A stretch of 64,000 nt of DNA from Escherichia coli (GCF_011881725.1 NZ_JAATUR010000002.1:1-64000); one strand, 5' to 3'. Shown: positions 10,600-20,333, counted from the first letter of the stretch. Made by a program: numbers and translations. Notes: a model not told the origin generated them from the letters alone.

Positions 10600-10977
10600 G
10601 TGAAACATAAACAACGTTGGGCAGGGGCAATCTGCTGTTTTGTCCTCTTCATTGTGGTGTGCCTTTTCCTGGCAACGCATATGAAAGGCGCTTTTCGGGC
10701 TGCCGGGCACCCTGAAATCGGCCTGCTATTTTTCATTCTTCCTGGAGCGGTTGCCAGCTTTTTTTCGCAGCGTAGAGAAGTCCTTAAACCGCTGTTTGGC
10801 GCAATGCTGGCGGCACCGTGCTCGATGTTAATTATGCGACTGTTTTTTTCTCCGACCCGTTCATTCTGGCAGGAACTGGCGTGGTTATTGAGCGCAGTAT
10901 TCTGGTGTGCGCTGGGGGCATTGTGTTTCTTGTTTATCAGCAGTCTGTTCAAGCCACACCACAGAAAAAATGAATAA
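10600..10977 (+). CDS. ybjM: Inner-membrane protein YbjM
   Basis: A 125-residue hydrophobic protein with about four membrane helices (AGAICCFVLFIVVCLFLA, IGLLFFILPGAVASFF, LFGAMLAAPCSMLIM, LLSAVFWCALGALCFLFI) and a basic C-terminal tail (KPHHRKNE). An RBS (AGGAG) lies just upstream. Function unknown; no enzyme motif. It converges with grxA across a short terminator. Confidence 0.88.
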   Translation: MKHKQRWAGAICCFVLFIVVCLFLATHMKGAFRAAGHPEIGLLFFILPGAVASFFSQRREVLKPLFGAMLAAPCSMLIMRLFFSPTRSFWQELAWLLSAVFWCALGALCFLFISSLFKPHHRKNE

Positions 10978-11000
10978 AGCCCTCAATACAAAGGGCTTGT
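10976..11000 (-). terminator. Terminator of grxA
   Basis: AAGCCCT pairs with AGGGCTT; on the minus strand the stem is followed by TTTATTCATTTTT, a T-rich tail, so it best serves grxA. It overlaps the ybjM stop codon. Confidence 0.7.
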
Positions 11001-11007
11001 CAGGCGA

Positions 11008-11265
11008 TCAGGCGTTAAGATTTTCTTTTACCCACGCGGCAAAATCGGTATAGCCGCCAATATGTTGTTGATCGATAAAAATCTGCGGTACGGTTTCTAC
11101 AGGCTTACCCGCTTTCTGTCGTAAATCTTCTTTGCTAATTCCTTCCGCACGAATATCCACATACTGATACTGAAAATCATCGCGTTCATTACTCAATTTC
11201 TCAGCCAGATCTTTAGCACGCACACAGTAAGGGCAACCCGGACGGCCAAAAATAACGGTTTGCAT
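11008..11265 (-). CDS. grxA: Glutaredoxin 1
   Basis: An 85-residue glutathione-dependent disulfide reductase; reduces ribonucleotide reductase and OxyR. The dithiol active site C11-P-Y-C14 is present (FGRPGCPYCVRA), with the cis-proline TVPQIF and the glutathione-binding GGYTDF motif. Residue 9 is Pro here; the remembered K-12 sequence has Ser. I placed the start at 11265 (MQTVIFG), since the 37-codon upstream extension is not part of any glutaredoxin. An OxyR-type operator lies about 60-95 bases upstream. Confidence 0.97.
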   Translation of the reverse strand: MQTVIFGRPGCPYCVRAKDLAEKLSNERDDFQYQYVDIRAEGISKEDLRQKAGKPVETVPQIFIDQQHIGGYTDFAAWVKENLNA

Positions 11266-11324
11266 TGTTTCTCTCCTCATAGGTTTATGTTCGTCATGAT
11301 CACGCCAAAATGTATTCGCTGAAA

Positions 11325-11361
11325 GTAGGTTTAACCTGTTGCATCGATTGACTAGAGCTAT
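11325..11361. promoter_or_regulatory. OxyR binding site upstream of grxA
   Basis: Read on the minus strand: ATAGCTCTAGTCAAT, seven bases, then ACAGGTTAAACCTAC. This follows the OxyR pattern of four spaced ATAG-type elements over 37 bp. grxA is a classic OxyR regulon gene; the site also lies 64 bases before ybjC on the other strand. Confidence 0.75.
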
Positions 11362-11424
11362 AACTGTTAAGCACAACGCAACGAAAGGTTTTAAAATAGT
11401 GATTCACTTTGCAGAGGGAAGCTT

Positions 11425-11712
11425 ATGCGCGCGATTGGTAAATTACCTAAAAGCGTGTTGATACTGGAATTCATCGGCATGATGTTACTGGTGACGGCGC
11501 TACTGTCGTTAAGCCATTACCTTTCGCTTCCGGCGCTATTTTCGATGCCAGAGGTACAAATTCTGATGATTTTTCTCGGTGTTTTGCTCATGCTTCCCGC
11601 TGCGGTGGTGGTTATTCTTCAGGTGGCAAAACGGCTTGCCCCACAACTGATGAACCGTCCACCAGAATCATCACGTTCAGAAAGAGAAAAAGATAATGAC
11701 GCCAACCATTGA
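11425..11712 (+). CDS. ybjC: DUF1418 membrane protein YbjC
   Basis: A 95-residue protein with two membrane helices (VLILEFIGMMLLVTALLSL and ILMIFLGVLLMLPAAVVVIL) and a hydrophilic, charged C-terminal tail. Its last 17 bases overlap the start of nfsA, which suggests translational coupling; in E. coli ybjC, nfsA, rimK and ybjN are co-transcribed and respond to SoxS. Function unknown. Confidence 0.9.
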   Translation: MRAIGKLPKSVLILEFIGMMLLVTALLSLSHYLSLPALFSMPEVQILMIFLGVLLMLPAAVVVILQVAKRLAPQLMNRPPESSRSEREKDNDANH

Positions 11713-12418
11713 ACTTATTTGTGGCCATCGCTCCATTCGCCATTTCACTAATGAACCCATTTCTGACGCGCAGCGTGAGGCGATTATCAACAGCGCTCGC
11801 GCGACGTCCAGTTCCAGTTTTTTGCAATGCAGTAGCATTATTCGCATAACCGATAAGACGTTACGTGATGAACTGGTGACGCTGACCGGTGGGCAAAAAC
11901 ATGTTGCGCAAGCTGCCGAGTTCTGGGTTTTTTGTGCCGACTTTAACCGACATTTACAGATCTGCCCGGATGCCCAGCTTGGTCTGGCGGAACAACTGTT
12001 GCTCGGTGTCGTTGATACGGCGATGATGGCGCAAAATGCGTTAACTGCAGCGGAATCTCTGGGATTGGGCGGCGTATATATTGGTGGGCTGCGCAATAAT
12101 ATCGAAGCAGTGACAGAACTGCTGAAGTTACCGAAGCATGTTCTGCCGCTGTTTGGTCTGTGTCTTGGCTGGCCTGCGGATAATCCAGATCTCAAGCCGC
12201 GTTTACCTGCTTCCATATTGGTGCATGAAAACAGTTATCAACCGCTGGATAAAGACGCACTGGCGCAGTATGACGAGCAACTGGCGGAATATTATCTCAC
12301 CCGTGGCAGCAATAATCGTCGGGATACCTGGAGCGATCATATCCGCCGAACAATTATTAAAGAAAGCCGCCCATTTATTCTGGATTATTTGCACAAACAG
12401 GGTTGGGCAACGCGCTAA
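11696..12418 (+). CDS. nfsA: Oxygen-insensitive NADPH nitroreductase NfsA
   Basis: A 240-residue FMN flavoprotein that reduces nitroaromatics, nitrofurans and quinones by two electrons using NADPH. The N-terminal FMN phosphate contact region is HRSIRHFT (about residues 11-18), and the conserved SSSFLQCSSIIRI and GLGGVYIGGLRNN segments are present. The C-terminal region DTWSDHIRRTIIKESRPFI is diagnostic for the NfsA/FRP subgroup. It overlaps ybjC by 17 bases and is followed by rimK. Loss of NfsA gives nitrofurantoin resistance; here the frame is intact. Confidence 0.97.
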   Translation: MTPTIELICGHRSIRHFTNEPISDAQREAIINSARATSSSSFLQCSSIIRITDKTLRDELVTLTGGQKHVAQAAEFWVFCADFNRHLQICPDAQLGLAEQLLLGVVDTAMMAQNALTAAESLGLGGVYIGGLRNNIEAVTELLKLPKHVLPLFGLCLGWPADNPDLKPRLPASILVHENSYQPLDKDALAQYDEQLAEYYLTRGSNNRRDTWSDHIRRTIIKESRPFILDYLHKQGWATR

Positions 12419-12478
12419 AAACGTAACGCCGATGTATCATACGCGGGCTTTTGACCAGATCTGCCAGAGAGGTGCAGG

Positions 12479-13381
12479 GTGAAAATTGCCATATTGTCCC
12501 GGGATGGAACGCTCTATTCGTGTAAGCGGCTGCGTGAAGCCGCCATACAGCGCGGTCACCTGGTTGAAATTCTCGATCCGCTTTCTTGCTATATGAACAT
12601 TAATCCTGCGGCGTCTTCTATTCACTATAAAGGCCGCAAGCTACCCCATTTTGACGCGGTGATCCCGCGTATTGGCACCGCTATTACCTTTTATGGCACG
12701 GCGGCGCTACGTCAGTTTGAAATGCTGGGGAGCTATCCGTTGAATGAATCGGTTGCGATTGCCCGTGCGCGTGACAAATTGCGTTCTATGCAGCTGTTGG
12801 CGCGACAGGGCATTGACCTGCCTGTAACAGGCATAGCGCATTCGCCGGATGATACCAGCGACTTAATCGAGATGGTCGGTGGTGCGCCGCTGGTCGTCAA
12901 GCTGGTCGAGGGCACGCAGGGGATTGGTGTGGTGCTGGCGGAGACGCGTCAGGCAGCAGAAAGCGTGATTGACGCTTTTCGCGGCCTTAATGCGCATATT
13001 CTGGTGCAGGAATATATAAAAGAAGCAAAAGGGCGTGATATCCGTTGTCTGGTCGTTGGCGATGAAGTCGTCGCGGCAATTGAACGACGGGCGAAAGAGG
13101 GCGATTTTCGTTCCAATTTGCATCGTGGTGGCGCGGCAAGCATTGCCAGTATTACGCCGCAGGAGCGTGAAATCGCCCTAAAAGCCGCACGAACGATGGC
13201 GCTGGATGTTGCTGGTGTGGATATTCTGCGTGCAAATCGCGGACCGTTGGTGATGGAGGTGAATGCGTCGCCTGGTCTGGAAGGGATAGAGAAAACCACC
13301 GGTATCGACATCGCGGGTAAAATGATCCGTTGGATTGAGCGCCACGCCACGGCAGAATATTGCTTAAAAACCGGTGGTTAG
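12479..13381 (+). CDS. rimK: Ribosomal protein S6 glutamate ligase RimK
   Basis: A 300-residue ATP-grasp ligase that adds glutamate residues to the C-terminus of ribosomal protein S6. The start is GTG. ATP-grasp features: [20 protein letters not shown] (ATP-binding loop, about residues 138-157), [21 protein letters not shown], and the Mg-binding [14 protein letters not shown] near residue 260. It follows nfsA by 60 bases and precedes ybjN, in the same operon layout as K-12. Confidence 0.97.
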   Translation: MKIAILSRDGTLYSCKRLREAAIQRGHLVEILDPLSCYMNINPAASSIHYKGRKLPHFDAVIPRIGTAITFYGTAALRQFEMLGSYPLNESVAIARARDKLRSMQLLARQGIDLPVTGIAHSPDDTSDLIEMVGGAPLVVKLVEGTQGIGVVLAETRQAAESVIDAFRGLNAHILVQEYIKEAKGRDIRCLVVGDEVVAAIERRAKEGDFRSNLHRGGAASIASITPQEREIALKAARTMALDVAGVDILRANRGPLVMEVNASPGLEGIEKTTGIDIAGKMIRWIERHATAEYCLKTGG

Positions 13382-13468
13382 TTGCAATCACGTCACTGAT
13401 CATGGTTTTGCCTGCGCTTTTTGCGTAAGCTGTCCCGGTCTTTTTATCGGAAGAGGTTGTACAAAATT

Positions 13469-13945
13469 ATGACATCGCTGGTCGTTCCTGGTCTGGATAC
13501 GTTGCGTCAATGGCTCGATGACCTGGGGATGAGTTTTTTTGAATGTGATAACTGTCAGGCGCTACATCTGCCGCATATGCAAAATTTCGACGGTGTCTTT
13601 GATGCCAAAATCGATCTGATCGATAACACGATCCTGTTTTCTGCTATGGCGGAAGTCAGACCTTCAGCCGTGTTGCCGCTGGCAGCGGATTTATCGGCCA
13701 TCAATGCCAGTTCACTGACAGTGAAAGCATTTCTTGATATACAAGACGATAATCTGCCAAAGCTGGTGGTTTGCCAGTCTTTATCCGTTATGCAGGGCGT
13801 AACCTATGAACAATTTGCATGGTTCGTACGCCAGAGTGAAGAGCAGATTTCGATGGTAATCCTTGAAGCCAATGCCCATCAACTGCTGTTGCCGACTGAC
13901 GATGAAGGGCAAAATAACGTTACCGAAAGCTATTTCCTTCACTGA
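13469..13945 (+). CDS. ybjN: YbjN-family protein
   Basis: A 158-residue cytosolic protein of the YbjN fold (similar to type III secretion chaperones). The start at 13469 (MTSLVVPGL) gives the family length. Overexpression studies in E. coli link YbjN to motility, biofilm and stress responses, but its biochemical role is unknown. It is the last gene of the ybjC-nfsA-rimK-ybjN run. Confidence 0.92.
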   Translation: MTSLVVPGLDTLRQWLDDLGMSFFECDNCQALHLPHMQNFDGVFDAKIDLIDNTILFSAMAEVRPSAVLPLAADLSAINASSLTVKAFLDIQDDNLPKLVVCQSLSVMQGVTYEQFAWFVRQSEEQISMVILEANAHQLLLPTDDEGQNNVTESYFLH

Positions 13946-14295
13946 TAATTCTTTCTGAGCACGCAGTCGCTGCCGCAGTGACTGCGCATCATAATATTTT
14001 CTGCTAAATTTAACCTTTCATTAAAGACTTTTTCACTTGTGTTGTGCCGCATTTGCTTGATCACATAGAGCAAATACGCATAAAAATTTGTTATATACCG
14101 TTTTTTAATCTGAGCTATAGTCTCAAACCCTGGCTAAAGTTATTCTTGCGAGGCTTTTATATAGCGAGCAATGCTGGCCGGGAGAGAGTTCTCTTTTCTT
14201 GCACCGCGCCGATAAAAAATATGCACGTTTATTGCATATATTTCAGTGTGACAACTTTTGTTCGTTTGTTAACGAACTTTCAGAAGGAAAGAGAT
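13946..14295 (+). promoter_or_regulatory. ybjN-potF intergenic region with long potF leader
   Basis: 350 bases without a gene. It begins with a GC-rich hairpin soon after the ybjN stop (GCAGTC ... GACTGC, about 13963-13985) that could end ybjN transcription. The rest is AT-rich and leads into the potF ribosome site (AGAAGGAAAG before the ATG). An in-frame extension of potF upstream to 14044 is open, but has no signal-peptide character and is not used. I see no confident sigma-54 site. Confidence 0.55.
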
Positions 14296-15408
14296 ATGAC
14301 CGCCTTAAATAAAAAATGGCTATCGGGTCTGGTTGCGGGTGCTCTGATGGCCGTCTCTGTCGGCACGCTCGCGGCTGAACAAAAAACACTCCACATCTAT
14401 AACTGGTCTGATTATATCGCCCCGGATACGGTGGCAAATTTTGAAAAAGAGACAGGTATAAAAGTCGTCTATGATGTTTTCGATTCCAACGAAGTGCTGG
14501 AAGGGAAATTAATGGCAGGAAGCACCGGCTTTGACCTTGTCGTTCCATCCGCCAGCTTTCTCGAGCGTCAGTTGACTGCGGGAGTGTTCCAGCCGCTGGA
14601 TAAAAGCAAACTACCGGAATGGAAAAATCTCGATCCGGAGCTGCTGAAGCTGGTAGCTAAACATGATCCCGACAATAAATATGCTATGCCCTATATGTGG
14701 GCGACTACCGGAATTGGCTATAACGTCGATAAAGTCAAAGCGGTACTGGGTGAAAACGCGCCCGTCGATAGCTGGGACTTGATCCTCAAACCTGAAAATC
14801 TGGAAAAACTAAAAAGCTGCGGCGTCTCTTTCCTCGATGCGCCTGAAGAAGTTTTTGCCACCGTGCTGAATTATCTCGGCAAAGATCCCAACAGCACTAA
14901 AGCGGATGATTATACCGGACCGGCTACCGATCTGTTGTTAAAGCTGCGACCGAACATTCGTTATTTCCATTCTTCTCAATACATTAACGATCTGGCAAAC
15001 GGCGACATTTGCGTTGCTGTCGGCTGGGCGGGTGATGTCTGGCAGGCGTCTAACCGCGCGAAAGAAGCGAAGAACGGCGTGAATGTCTCTTTCTCGATCC
15101 CTAAAGAAGGGGCGATGGCGTTCTTTGATGTTTTTGCCATGCCTGCTGATGCCAAAAACAAAGACGAAGCCTATCAGTTCCTGAATTATCTGCTGCGCCC
15201 GGATGTGGTAGCGCATATTTCCGACCATGTGTTCTATGCCAATGCCAACAAAGAAGCCACGCCGCTGGTGAGTGCGGAAGTACGTGATAACCCAGGCATT
15301 TATCCTCCGGCGGACGTTCGCGCCAAAATGTTCACACTGCAAGTGCAGGATCCGAAAATCGACCGTGTGCGCACTCGCGCCTGGACCAAAGTGAAGAGCG
15401 GAAAATAA
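14296..15408 (+). CDS. potF: Putrescine-binding periplasmic protein PotF
   Basis: A 370-residue solute-binding protein for the putrescine ABC importer. Signal peptide MTALNKKWLSGLVAGALMAV..., cleaved before AEQKTLHIYNWSDYI. The mature N-terminus IYNWSDYIAPD is the polyamine-binding signature of the PotD/PotF family, and DLVVPSASFLERQ and AVGWAGDVWQA line the ligand site. A strong RBS lies six bases upstream. First gene of potFGHI. Confidence 0.97.
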   Translation: MTALNKKWLSGLVAGALMAVSVGTLAAEQKTLHIYNWSDYIAPDTVANFEKETGIKVVYDVFDSNEVLEGKLMAGSTGFDLVVPSASFLERQLTAGVFQPLDKSKLPEWKNLDPELLKLVAKHDPDNKYAMPYMWATTGIGYNVDKVKAVLGENAPVDSWDLILKPENLEKLKSCGVSFLDAPEEVFATVLNYLGKDPNSTKADDYTGPATDLLLKLRPNIRYFHSSQYINDLANGDICVAVGWAGDVWQASNRAKEAKNGVNVSFSIPKEGAMAFFDVFAMPADAKNKDEAYQFLNYLLRPDVVAHISDHVFYANANKEATPLVSAEVRDNPGIYPPADVRAKMFTLQVQDPKIDRVRTRAWTKVKSGK

Positions 15409-15419
15409 TCCGCTGTTGT

Positions 15420-15472
15420 AGATGCCGGACGGGCGCACCATTCCCGCCGGCAATTCGCACCATTATGGTGCG
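15420..15472. repeat. Palindromic intergenic sequence potF-potG
   Basis: GATGCCGGACGGGCG begins like a REP unit, and CGCAC-CATTATG-GTGCG forms a perfect short stem at 15456-15472. Such elements inside an operon usually protect upstream mRNA, which fits the need for more PotF than PotGHI; that role is inference. Confidence 0.55.
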
Positions 15473-15502
15473 CTTGCACCCATTAAATGCCGGAGAGCAG
15501 CC

Positions 15503-16636
15503 GTGAATGACGTTATCCCTCGCCCGCAGGCGAAAACCCGTAAGGCGCTGACGCCACTATTAGAAATCCGTAATCTGACTAAATCTTACGATGGTCAGCA
15601 CGCGGTGGATGATGTCAGCCTGACCATCTATAAAGGTGAAATCTTCGCGCTGCTGGGCGCATCCGGCTGTGGTAAATCCACGCTGCTGCGTATGCTGGCA
15701 GGTTTTGAACAACCTTCTACCGGGCAGATTATGCTCGATGGTGTTGATTTATCACAGGTGCCGCCTTACCTGCGGCCCATCAATATGATGTTTCAGTCCT
15801 ACGCGTTGTTTCCGCATATGACCGTGGAACAGAATATCGCCTTTGGCCTGAAGCAGGACAAACTGCCAAAAGCGGAAATTGCCAGCCGGGTCAATGAGAT
15901 GCTCGGGCTGGTACATATGCAGGAGTTCGCTAAACGCAAACCACATCAGCTTTCCGGCGGTCAACGCCAGCGTGTGGCGCTTGCCCGAAGCCTCGCCAAA
16001 CGTCCAAAGTTATTACTGCTCGACGAACCGATGGGCGCGCTGGATAAAAAACTGCGCGATCGGATGCAGCTTGAAGTGGTGGATATTCTGGAGCGCGTCG
16101 GTGTGACCTGCGTAATGGTCACCCACGATCAGGAAGAGGCGATGACAATGGCAGGACGTATTGCCATCATGAATCGCGGAAAATTTGTCCAGATTGGCGA
16201 GCCGGAAGAGATCTACGAGCATCCGACCACCCGCTACAGTGCTGAATTTATCGGTTCAGTTAACGTCTTTGAAGGTGTGCTTAAAGAGCGCCAGGAAGAT
16301 GGTCTGGTGCTTTATTCGCCTGGGCTGGTGCATCCACTGAAAGTCGATGCGGATGCTTCGGTGGTGGATAACGTGCCCGTGCATGTGGCACTGCGCCCGG
16401 AAAAAATCATGCTTTGCGAAGAACCTCCTGCTGATGGCTACAATTTCGCGGTCGGGGAGGTGATGCACATTGCCTATCTCGGCGATCTTTCGATCTATCA
16501 CGTTCGTCTCAAGAGCGGACAGATGATTAGCGCCCAGCTACAAAACGCCCATCGTTATCGCAAAGGATTACCCACCTGGGGCGATGAAGTGCGTTTGTGC
16601 TGGGAAGTAGACAGTTGTGTAGTGCTGACGGTTTAA
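15503..16636 (+). CDS. potG: Putrescine ABC transporter ATPase PotG
   Basis: A 377-residue nucleotide-binding subunit. Walker A GASGCGKST (near residue 54), Q-loop MMFQSY, signature LSGGQRQRV, Walker B LLLLDEP and H-loop MVTHDQ are all intact, followed by a C-terminal TOBE domain (VHVALRPEKIML). The start is a GTG at 15503 (VNDVIPRPQAK). The nearest upstream alternative in frame runs back into the palindromic region and is not used. It powers the PotH/PotI channel. Confidence 0.96.
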   Translation: MNDVIPRPQAKTRKALTPLLEIRNLTKSYDGQHAVDDVSLTIYKGEIFALLGASGCGKSTLLRMLAGFEQPSTGQIMLDGVDLSQVPPYLRPINMMFQSYALFPHMTVEQNIAFGLKQDKLPKAEIASRVNEMLGLVHMQEFAKRKPHQLSGGQRQRVALARSLAKRPKLLLLDEPMGALDKKLRDRMQLEVVDILERVGVTCVMVTHDQEEAMTMAGRIAIMNRGKFVQIGEPEEIYEHPTTRYSAEFIGSVNVFEGVLKERQEDGLVLYSPGLVHPLKVDADASVVDNVPVHVALRPEKIMLCEEPPADGYNFAVGEVMHIAYLGDLSIYHVRLKSGQMISAQLQNAHRYRKGLPTWGDEVRLCWEVDSCVVLTV

Positions 16637-16645
16637 GGAGCCAGG

Positions 16646-17599
16646 ATGAGTACACTTGAACCTGCAGCCCAGCCGAAACCGCCGGGCGGATTTAAGCTAT
16701 GGCTGTCGCAGCTGCAAATGAAGCACGGGCGCAAACTGGTGATTGCGTTGCCGTATATCTGGTTGATTTTGCTGTTTCTGCTGCCATTTCTGATCGTCTT
16801 TAAAATAAGCCTGGCGGAGATGGCGCGGGCCATTCCGCCTTATACCGAACTGATGGAGTGGGCCGACGGGCAACTGTCGCTCACCCTCAATCTCGGTAAT
16901 TTCCTGCAACTGACCGACGATCCGCTCTATTTCGATGCTTATCTCCAGTCGTTACAGGTAGCGGCGATTTCGACCATTTGCTGTTTACTGATCGGCTATC
17001 CACTGGCGTGGGCGGTGGCGCACAGTAAGCCTTCGACCCGTAATATCTTATTGCTACTGGTGATCCTGCCGTCGTGGACCTCGTTTCTGATCCGTGTCTA
17101 CGCCTGGATGGGGATATTAAAAAACAACGGCGTGCTGAATAACTTCCTGCTGTGGCTGGGGGTTATCGATCAGCCGCTGACTATTCTGCATACCAACCTG
17201 GCGGTCTATATCGGCATTGTTTACGCCTATGTACCGTTTATGGTGCTGCCTATCTATACCGCGTTGACGCGTATTGATTATTCGCTGGTGGAAGCGGCAC
17301 TGGATCTCGGCGCGCGACCGCTGAAAACGTTCTTTACTGTCATTGTGCCACTTACTAAAGGCGGAATTATTGCCGGATCGATGTTGGTCTTTATTCCGGC
17401 GGTTGGCGAGTTTGTGATCCCGGAACTGCTCGGCGGCCCGGACAGCATCATGATTGGCCGCGTGTTGTGGCAGGAGTTCTTTAACAACCGTGACTGGCCG
17501 GTGGCCTCGGCAGTGGCGATCATCATGTTGTTGCTGCTCATCGTGCCGATAATGTGGTTCCACAAGCATCAGCAAAAAAGCGTGGGAGAACACGGATGA
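16646..17599 (+). CDS. potH: Putrescine ABC transporter permease PotH
   Basis: A 317-residue inner-membrane permease with six helices. The cytoplasmic EAA loop that docks on PotG is EAALDLGARPLKTFFTVIVPLTKGG (about residues 215-240). It starts nine bases after potG and overlaps potI by ATGA, so the permease pair is translationally coupled. Confidence 0.96.
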   Translation: MSTLEPAAQPKPPGGFKLWLSQLQMKHGRKLVIALPYIWLILLFLLPFLIVFKISLAEMARAIPPYTELMEWADGQLSLTLNLGNFLQLTDDPLYFDAYLQSLQVAAISTICCLLIGYPLAWAVAHSKPSTRNILLLLVILPSWTSFLIRVYAWMGILKNNGVLNNFLLWLGVIDQPLTILHTNLAVYIGIVYAYVPFMVLPIYTALTRIDYSLVEAALDLGARPLKTFFTVIVPLTKGGIIAGSMLVFIPAVGEFVIPELLGGPDSIMIGRVLWQEFFNNRDWPVASAVAIIMLLLLIVPIMWFHKHQQKSVGEHG

Positions 17600-18441
17600 A
17601 TAATTTACCGGTTGTTCGTTCGCCCTGGCGGATTGTGATTTTGCTGCTGGGCTTCACTTTTCTCTACGCACCAATGCTGATGCTGGTTATCTATTCGTTT
17701 AACAGCTCGAAGCTGGTGACGGTGTGGGCGGGTTGGTCAACGCGCTGGTATGGCGAATTACTGCGTGATGACGCGATGATGAGTGCGGTTGGTTTAAGCC
17801 TGACAATTGCTGCCTGTGCGGCAACGGCAGCGGCAATCCTCGGGACTATCGCAGCGGTAGTATTGGTCCGCTTCGGACGGTTTCGTGGATCAAATGGCTT
17901 TGCCTTTATGATCACTGCGCCGCTGGTGATGCCGGATGTGATCACGGGCTTGTCGCTGTTGTTGTTATTTGTCGCACTTGCTCATGCCATTGGCTGGCCT
18001 GCGGAACGCGGTATGCTCACCATCTGGCTGGCGCATGTCACTTTCTGTATGGCTTATGTGGCGGTCGTTATTTCTTCGCGTCTGAGGGAACTGGATCGCT
18101 CTATAGAAGAAGCGGCGATGGATCTCGGGGCGACGCCGCTGAAAGTGTTTTTCGTCATTACGCTACCGATGATCATGCCCGCGATCATTTCTGGCTGGTT
18201 GCTTGCTTTTACTCTGTCACTCGATGATCTGGTGATTGCCAGCTTTGTTTCCGGGCCGGGAGCCACCACATTACCGATGCTGGTCTTCTCCAGCGTACGG
18301 ATGGGGGTGAATCCGGAAATTAACGCCCTTGCAACGTTAATTCTCGGCGCGGTAGGAATTGTCGGATTTATCGCCTGGTATGTAATGGCGCGCGCAGAAA
18401 AGCAGCGGATACGCGATATCCAGCGTGCAAGACGTGGCTGA
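17596..18441 (+). CDS. potI: Putrescine ABC transporter permease PotI
   Basis: A 281-residue partner permease with six helices. Its EAA loop reads EEAAMDLGATPLKVFFVITLPMIMP (about residues 175-200). The ATG shares bases with the potH TGA. An in-frame start 14 codons upstream would lie inside potH and is rejected. Last gene of the transporter operon; ybjO follows after 59 bases. Confidence 0.96.
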   Translation: MNNLPVVRSPWRIVILLLGFTFLYAPMLMLVIYSFNSSKLVTVWAGWSTRWYGELLRDDAMMSAVGLSLTIAACAATAAAILGTIAAVVLVRFGRFRGSNGFAFMITAPLVMPDVITGLSLLLLFVALAHAIGWPAERGMLTIWLAHVTFCMAYVAVVISSRLRELDRSIEEAAMDLGATPLKVFFVITLPMIMPAIISGWLLAFTLSLDDLVIASFVSGPGATTLPMLVFSSVRMGVNPEINALATLILGAVGIVGFIAWYVMARAEKQRIRDIQRARRG

Positions 18442-18500
18442 AGACACTAAAATTTGCCAACCTGGCTACATAATGCCGCGCATGTCGCGGCATTGTTTTC

Positions 18501-18989
18501 ATGGAAGAGGAAACGTTGGGATTTTTTAAAAAAACATCTTCATCACATGCTCGCCTGAATGTGCCTGCGCTGGTGCAGGTGGCGGCGCTTGCCATTATTA
18601 TGATCCGTGGCCTCGACGTGCTGATGATTTTCAATACACTGGGCGTGCGCGGTATTGGTGAGTTCATTCACCGCAGCGTACAAACCTGGAGTTTAACGCT
18701 GGTCTTTTTAAGCAGCCTGGTGCTGGTTTTTATTGAGATCTGGTGTGCGTTTTCGCTGGTGAAAGGGCGTAGCTGGGCGCGCTGGCTATATCTTCTGACA
18801 CAAATCACTGCGGCCAGTTATCTGTGGGCGGCTTCGCTGGGTTATGGATATCCGGAGCTGTTCAGCATTCCCGGTGAATCAAAACGCGAAATATTCCATA
18901 GCCTGATGCTGCAAAAGCTGCCGGATATGCTCATCTTGTTGCTACTGTTCGTTCCCGCGACCAGTCGGCGGTTCTTCCAGTTGCAATAA
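18501..18989 (+). CDS. ybjO: DUF2593 inner-membrane protein YbjO
   Basis: A 162-residue membrane protein with about four helices (VAALAIIMIRGLDVLMIFNTLG, WSLTLVFLSSLVLVFIEIWC, WLYLLTQITAASYLWAASLG, MLILLLLFVPATS) and a short basic tail. Function unknown. It may be transcribed with the upstream pot genes or from its own promoter in the 59-base gap. Confidence 0.88.
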   Translation: MEEETLGFFKKTSSSHARLNVPALVQVAALAIIMIRGLDVLMIFNTLGVRGIGEFIHRSVQTWSLTLVFLSSLVLVFIEIWCAFSLVKGRSWARWLYLLTQITAASYLWAASLGYGYPELFSIPGESKREIFHSLMLQKLPDMLILLLLFVPATSRRFFQLQ

Positions 18990-19029
18990 TGTGTATAATC
19001 GTCGCCCCTGATGATGTGAAGGTCAATGT

Positions 19030-20157
19030 ATGCAGTGCGCACTTTACGACGCGGGTCGCTGTCGTTCCTGTCAGTGGATAATGCAGTCGATCCCGGAACA
19101 ACTCTCCGCTAAAACCGCCGATCTTAAAAATCTTCTCGCTGAATTTCCGGTCGCGGAATGGTGCGCGCCAGTGTCTGGCCCGGAACAATGTTTTCGCAAT
19201 AAAGCCAAAATGGTGGTGAGTGGTAGCGTTGAAAAACCACTGCTCGGGATGCTGCATCGTGACGGCACACCGGAAGACCTTTGCGACTGCCCGCTTTATC
19301 CACCCTCATTTGCGCCTGTTTTTGCAGCGCTAAAACCGTTTATCGCCCGAGCGGGGCTAACACCTTATAACGTGGCGCGTAAGCGTGGCGAACTGAAATA
19401 CATTCTGCTGACCGAAAGCCAGACAGATGGCGGTATGATGCTGCGCTTCGTGCTGCGTTCTGACAGCAAACAGGCGCAGTTGCGTAAGGCGCTGCCGTGG
19501 TTACAGGAACAACTGCCGCAGCTGAAAGTCATTACCGTCAATATTCAGCCGGTGCATATGGCGATTATGGAAGGGGAGACGGAGATCTACCTGACCGAAC
19601 AACAGGCGCTGGCGGAGCGTTTTAATGATGTGCCACTGTGGATCCGTCCGCAGAGTTTCTTCCAGACTAATCCGGCGGTCGCAAGCCAACTGTACGCCAC
19701 CGCGCGTGACTGGGTGCGACAACTGCCGGTCAAACATATGTGGGATCTGTTCTGTGGCGTGGGCGGCTTTGGTTTGCACTGCGCGACCCCTGACATGCAG
19801 TTAACCGGGATCGAAATTGCGCCAGAAGCCATTGCCTGTGCGAAGCAGTCAGCCGCTGAGCTGGGCTTAACACGTTTGCAATTTCAGGCGCTGGATTCCA
19901 CTCAATTTGCCACCTCGCAGGGGGAAGTGCCGGAGCTGGTACTGGTTAACCCGCCGCGTCGCGGCATTGGTAAACCGCTGTGTGATTATCTCTCGACGAT
20001 GGCACCGCGTTTTATCATTTACTCCAGCTGTAACGCCCAAACGATGGCGAAAGATATCCGGGAACTGCCTGGTTATCGCATTGAACGCGTGCAGCTTTTC
20101 GATATGTTCCCGCACACCGCACACTATGAAGTGTTGACGCTGTTGGTGAAGCAATAA
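19030..20157 (+). CDS. rlmC: 23S rRNA m5U747 methyltransferase RlmC
   Basis: A 375-residue SAM-dependent RNA uracil-C5 methyltransferase (rumB). N-terminal cysteines of a [4Fe-4S] cluster are visible (C3, C11, C14 in [14 protein letters not shown], and CDCPLY later), SAM-binding motif [18 protein letters not shown], and the catalytic cysteine in YSSCNAQT. It methylates U747 of 23S rRNA. A terminator follows directly. Confidence 0.97.
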   Translation: MQCALYDAGRCRSCQWIMQSIPEQLSAKTADLKNLLAEFPVAEWCAPVSGPEQCFRNKAKMVVSGSVEKPLLGMLHRDGTPEDLCDCPLYPPSFAPVFAALKPFIARAGLTPYNVARKRGELKYILLTESQTDGGMMLRFVLRSDSKQAQLRKALPWLQEQLPQLKVITVNIQPVHMAIMEGETEIYLTEQQALAERFNDVPLWIRPQSFFQTNPAVASQLYATARDWVRQLPVKHMWDLFCGVGGFGLHCATPDMQLTGIEIAPEAIACAKQSAAELGLTRLQFQALDSTQFATSQGEVPELVLVNPPRRGIGKPLCDYLSTMAPRFIIYSSCNAQTMAKDIRELPGYRIERVQLFDMFPHTAHYEVLTLLVKQ

Positions 20158-20180
20158 AAAAGCCGCGGTTGCGGCTTTAG
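20158..20180 (+). terminator. Terminator of rlmC
   Basis: AAAGCCGC pairs with GCGGCTTT around GGTT, just after the rlmC stop; the T-tail is short (TTTA). Confidence 0.75.
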
Positions 20181-20205
20181 ATTGCTGAACAGGTGAGAGT
20201 TGTTC

Positions 20206-20312
20206 ATGTCGGATGCGGCGTGAACGCCTTTTATCCGGCCTACAAAACCTTTCTGAATCAATATATTGCAGAGTCAATGTAGGCCTGGTAAGCGTAGTGC
20301 ATCAGGCAATCT
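20206..20312. repeat. REP/BIME element between rlmC and artJ
   Basis: Two REP-type units face each other: ATGTCGGATGCGGCGTGAACGC...ATCCGGCCTACAAAA and TGTAGGCCTGGTAAGCG...GCATCAGGCA. This is the usual layout of E. coli bacterial interspersed mosaic elements at the 3' ends of converging genes. Confidence 0.8.
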
Positions 20313-20333
20313 TACTTTTGCCATCAGCCTCAA

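Noticed and set aside
10587..10952. 121-codon minus frame opposite ybjM
   Set aside because: Shadow of ybjM, low-complexity composition and no family.
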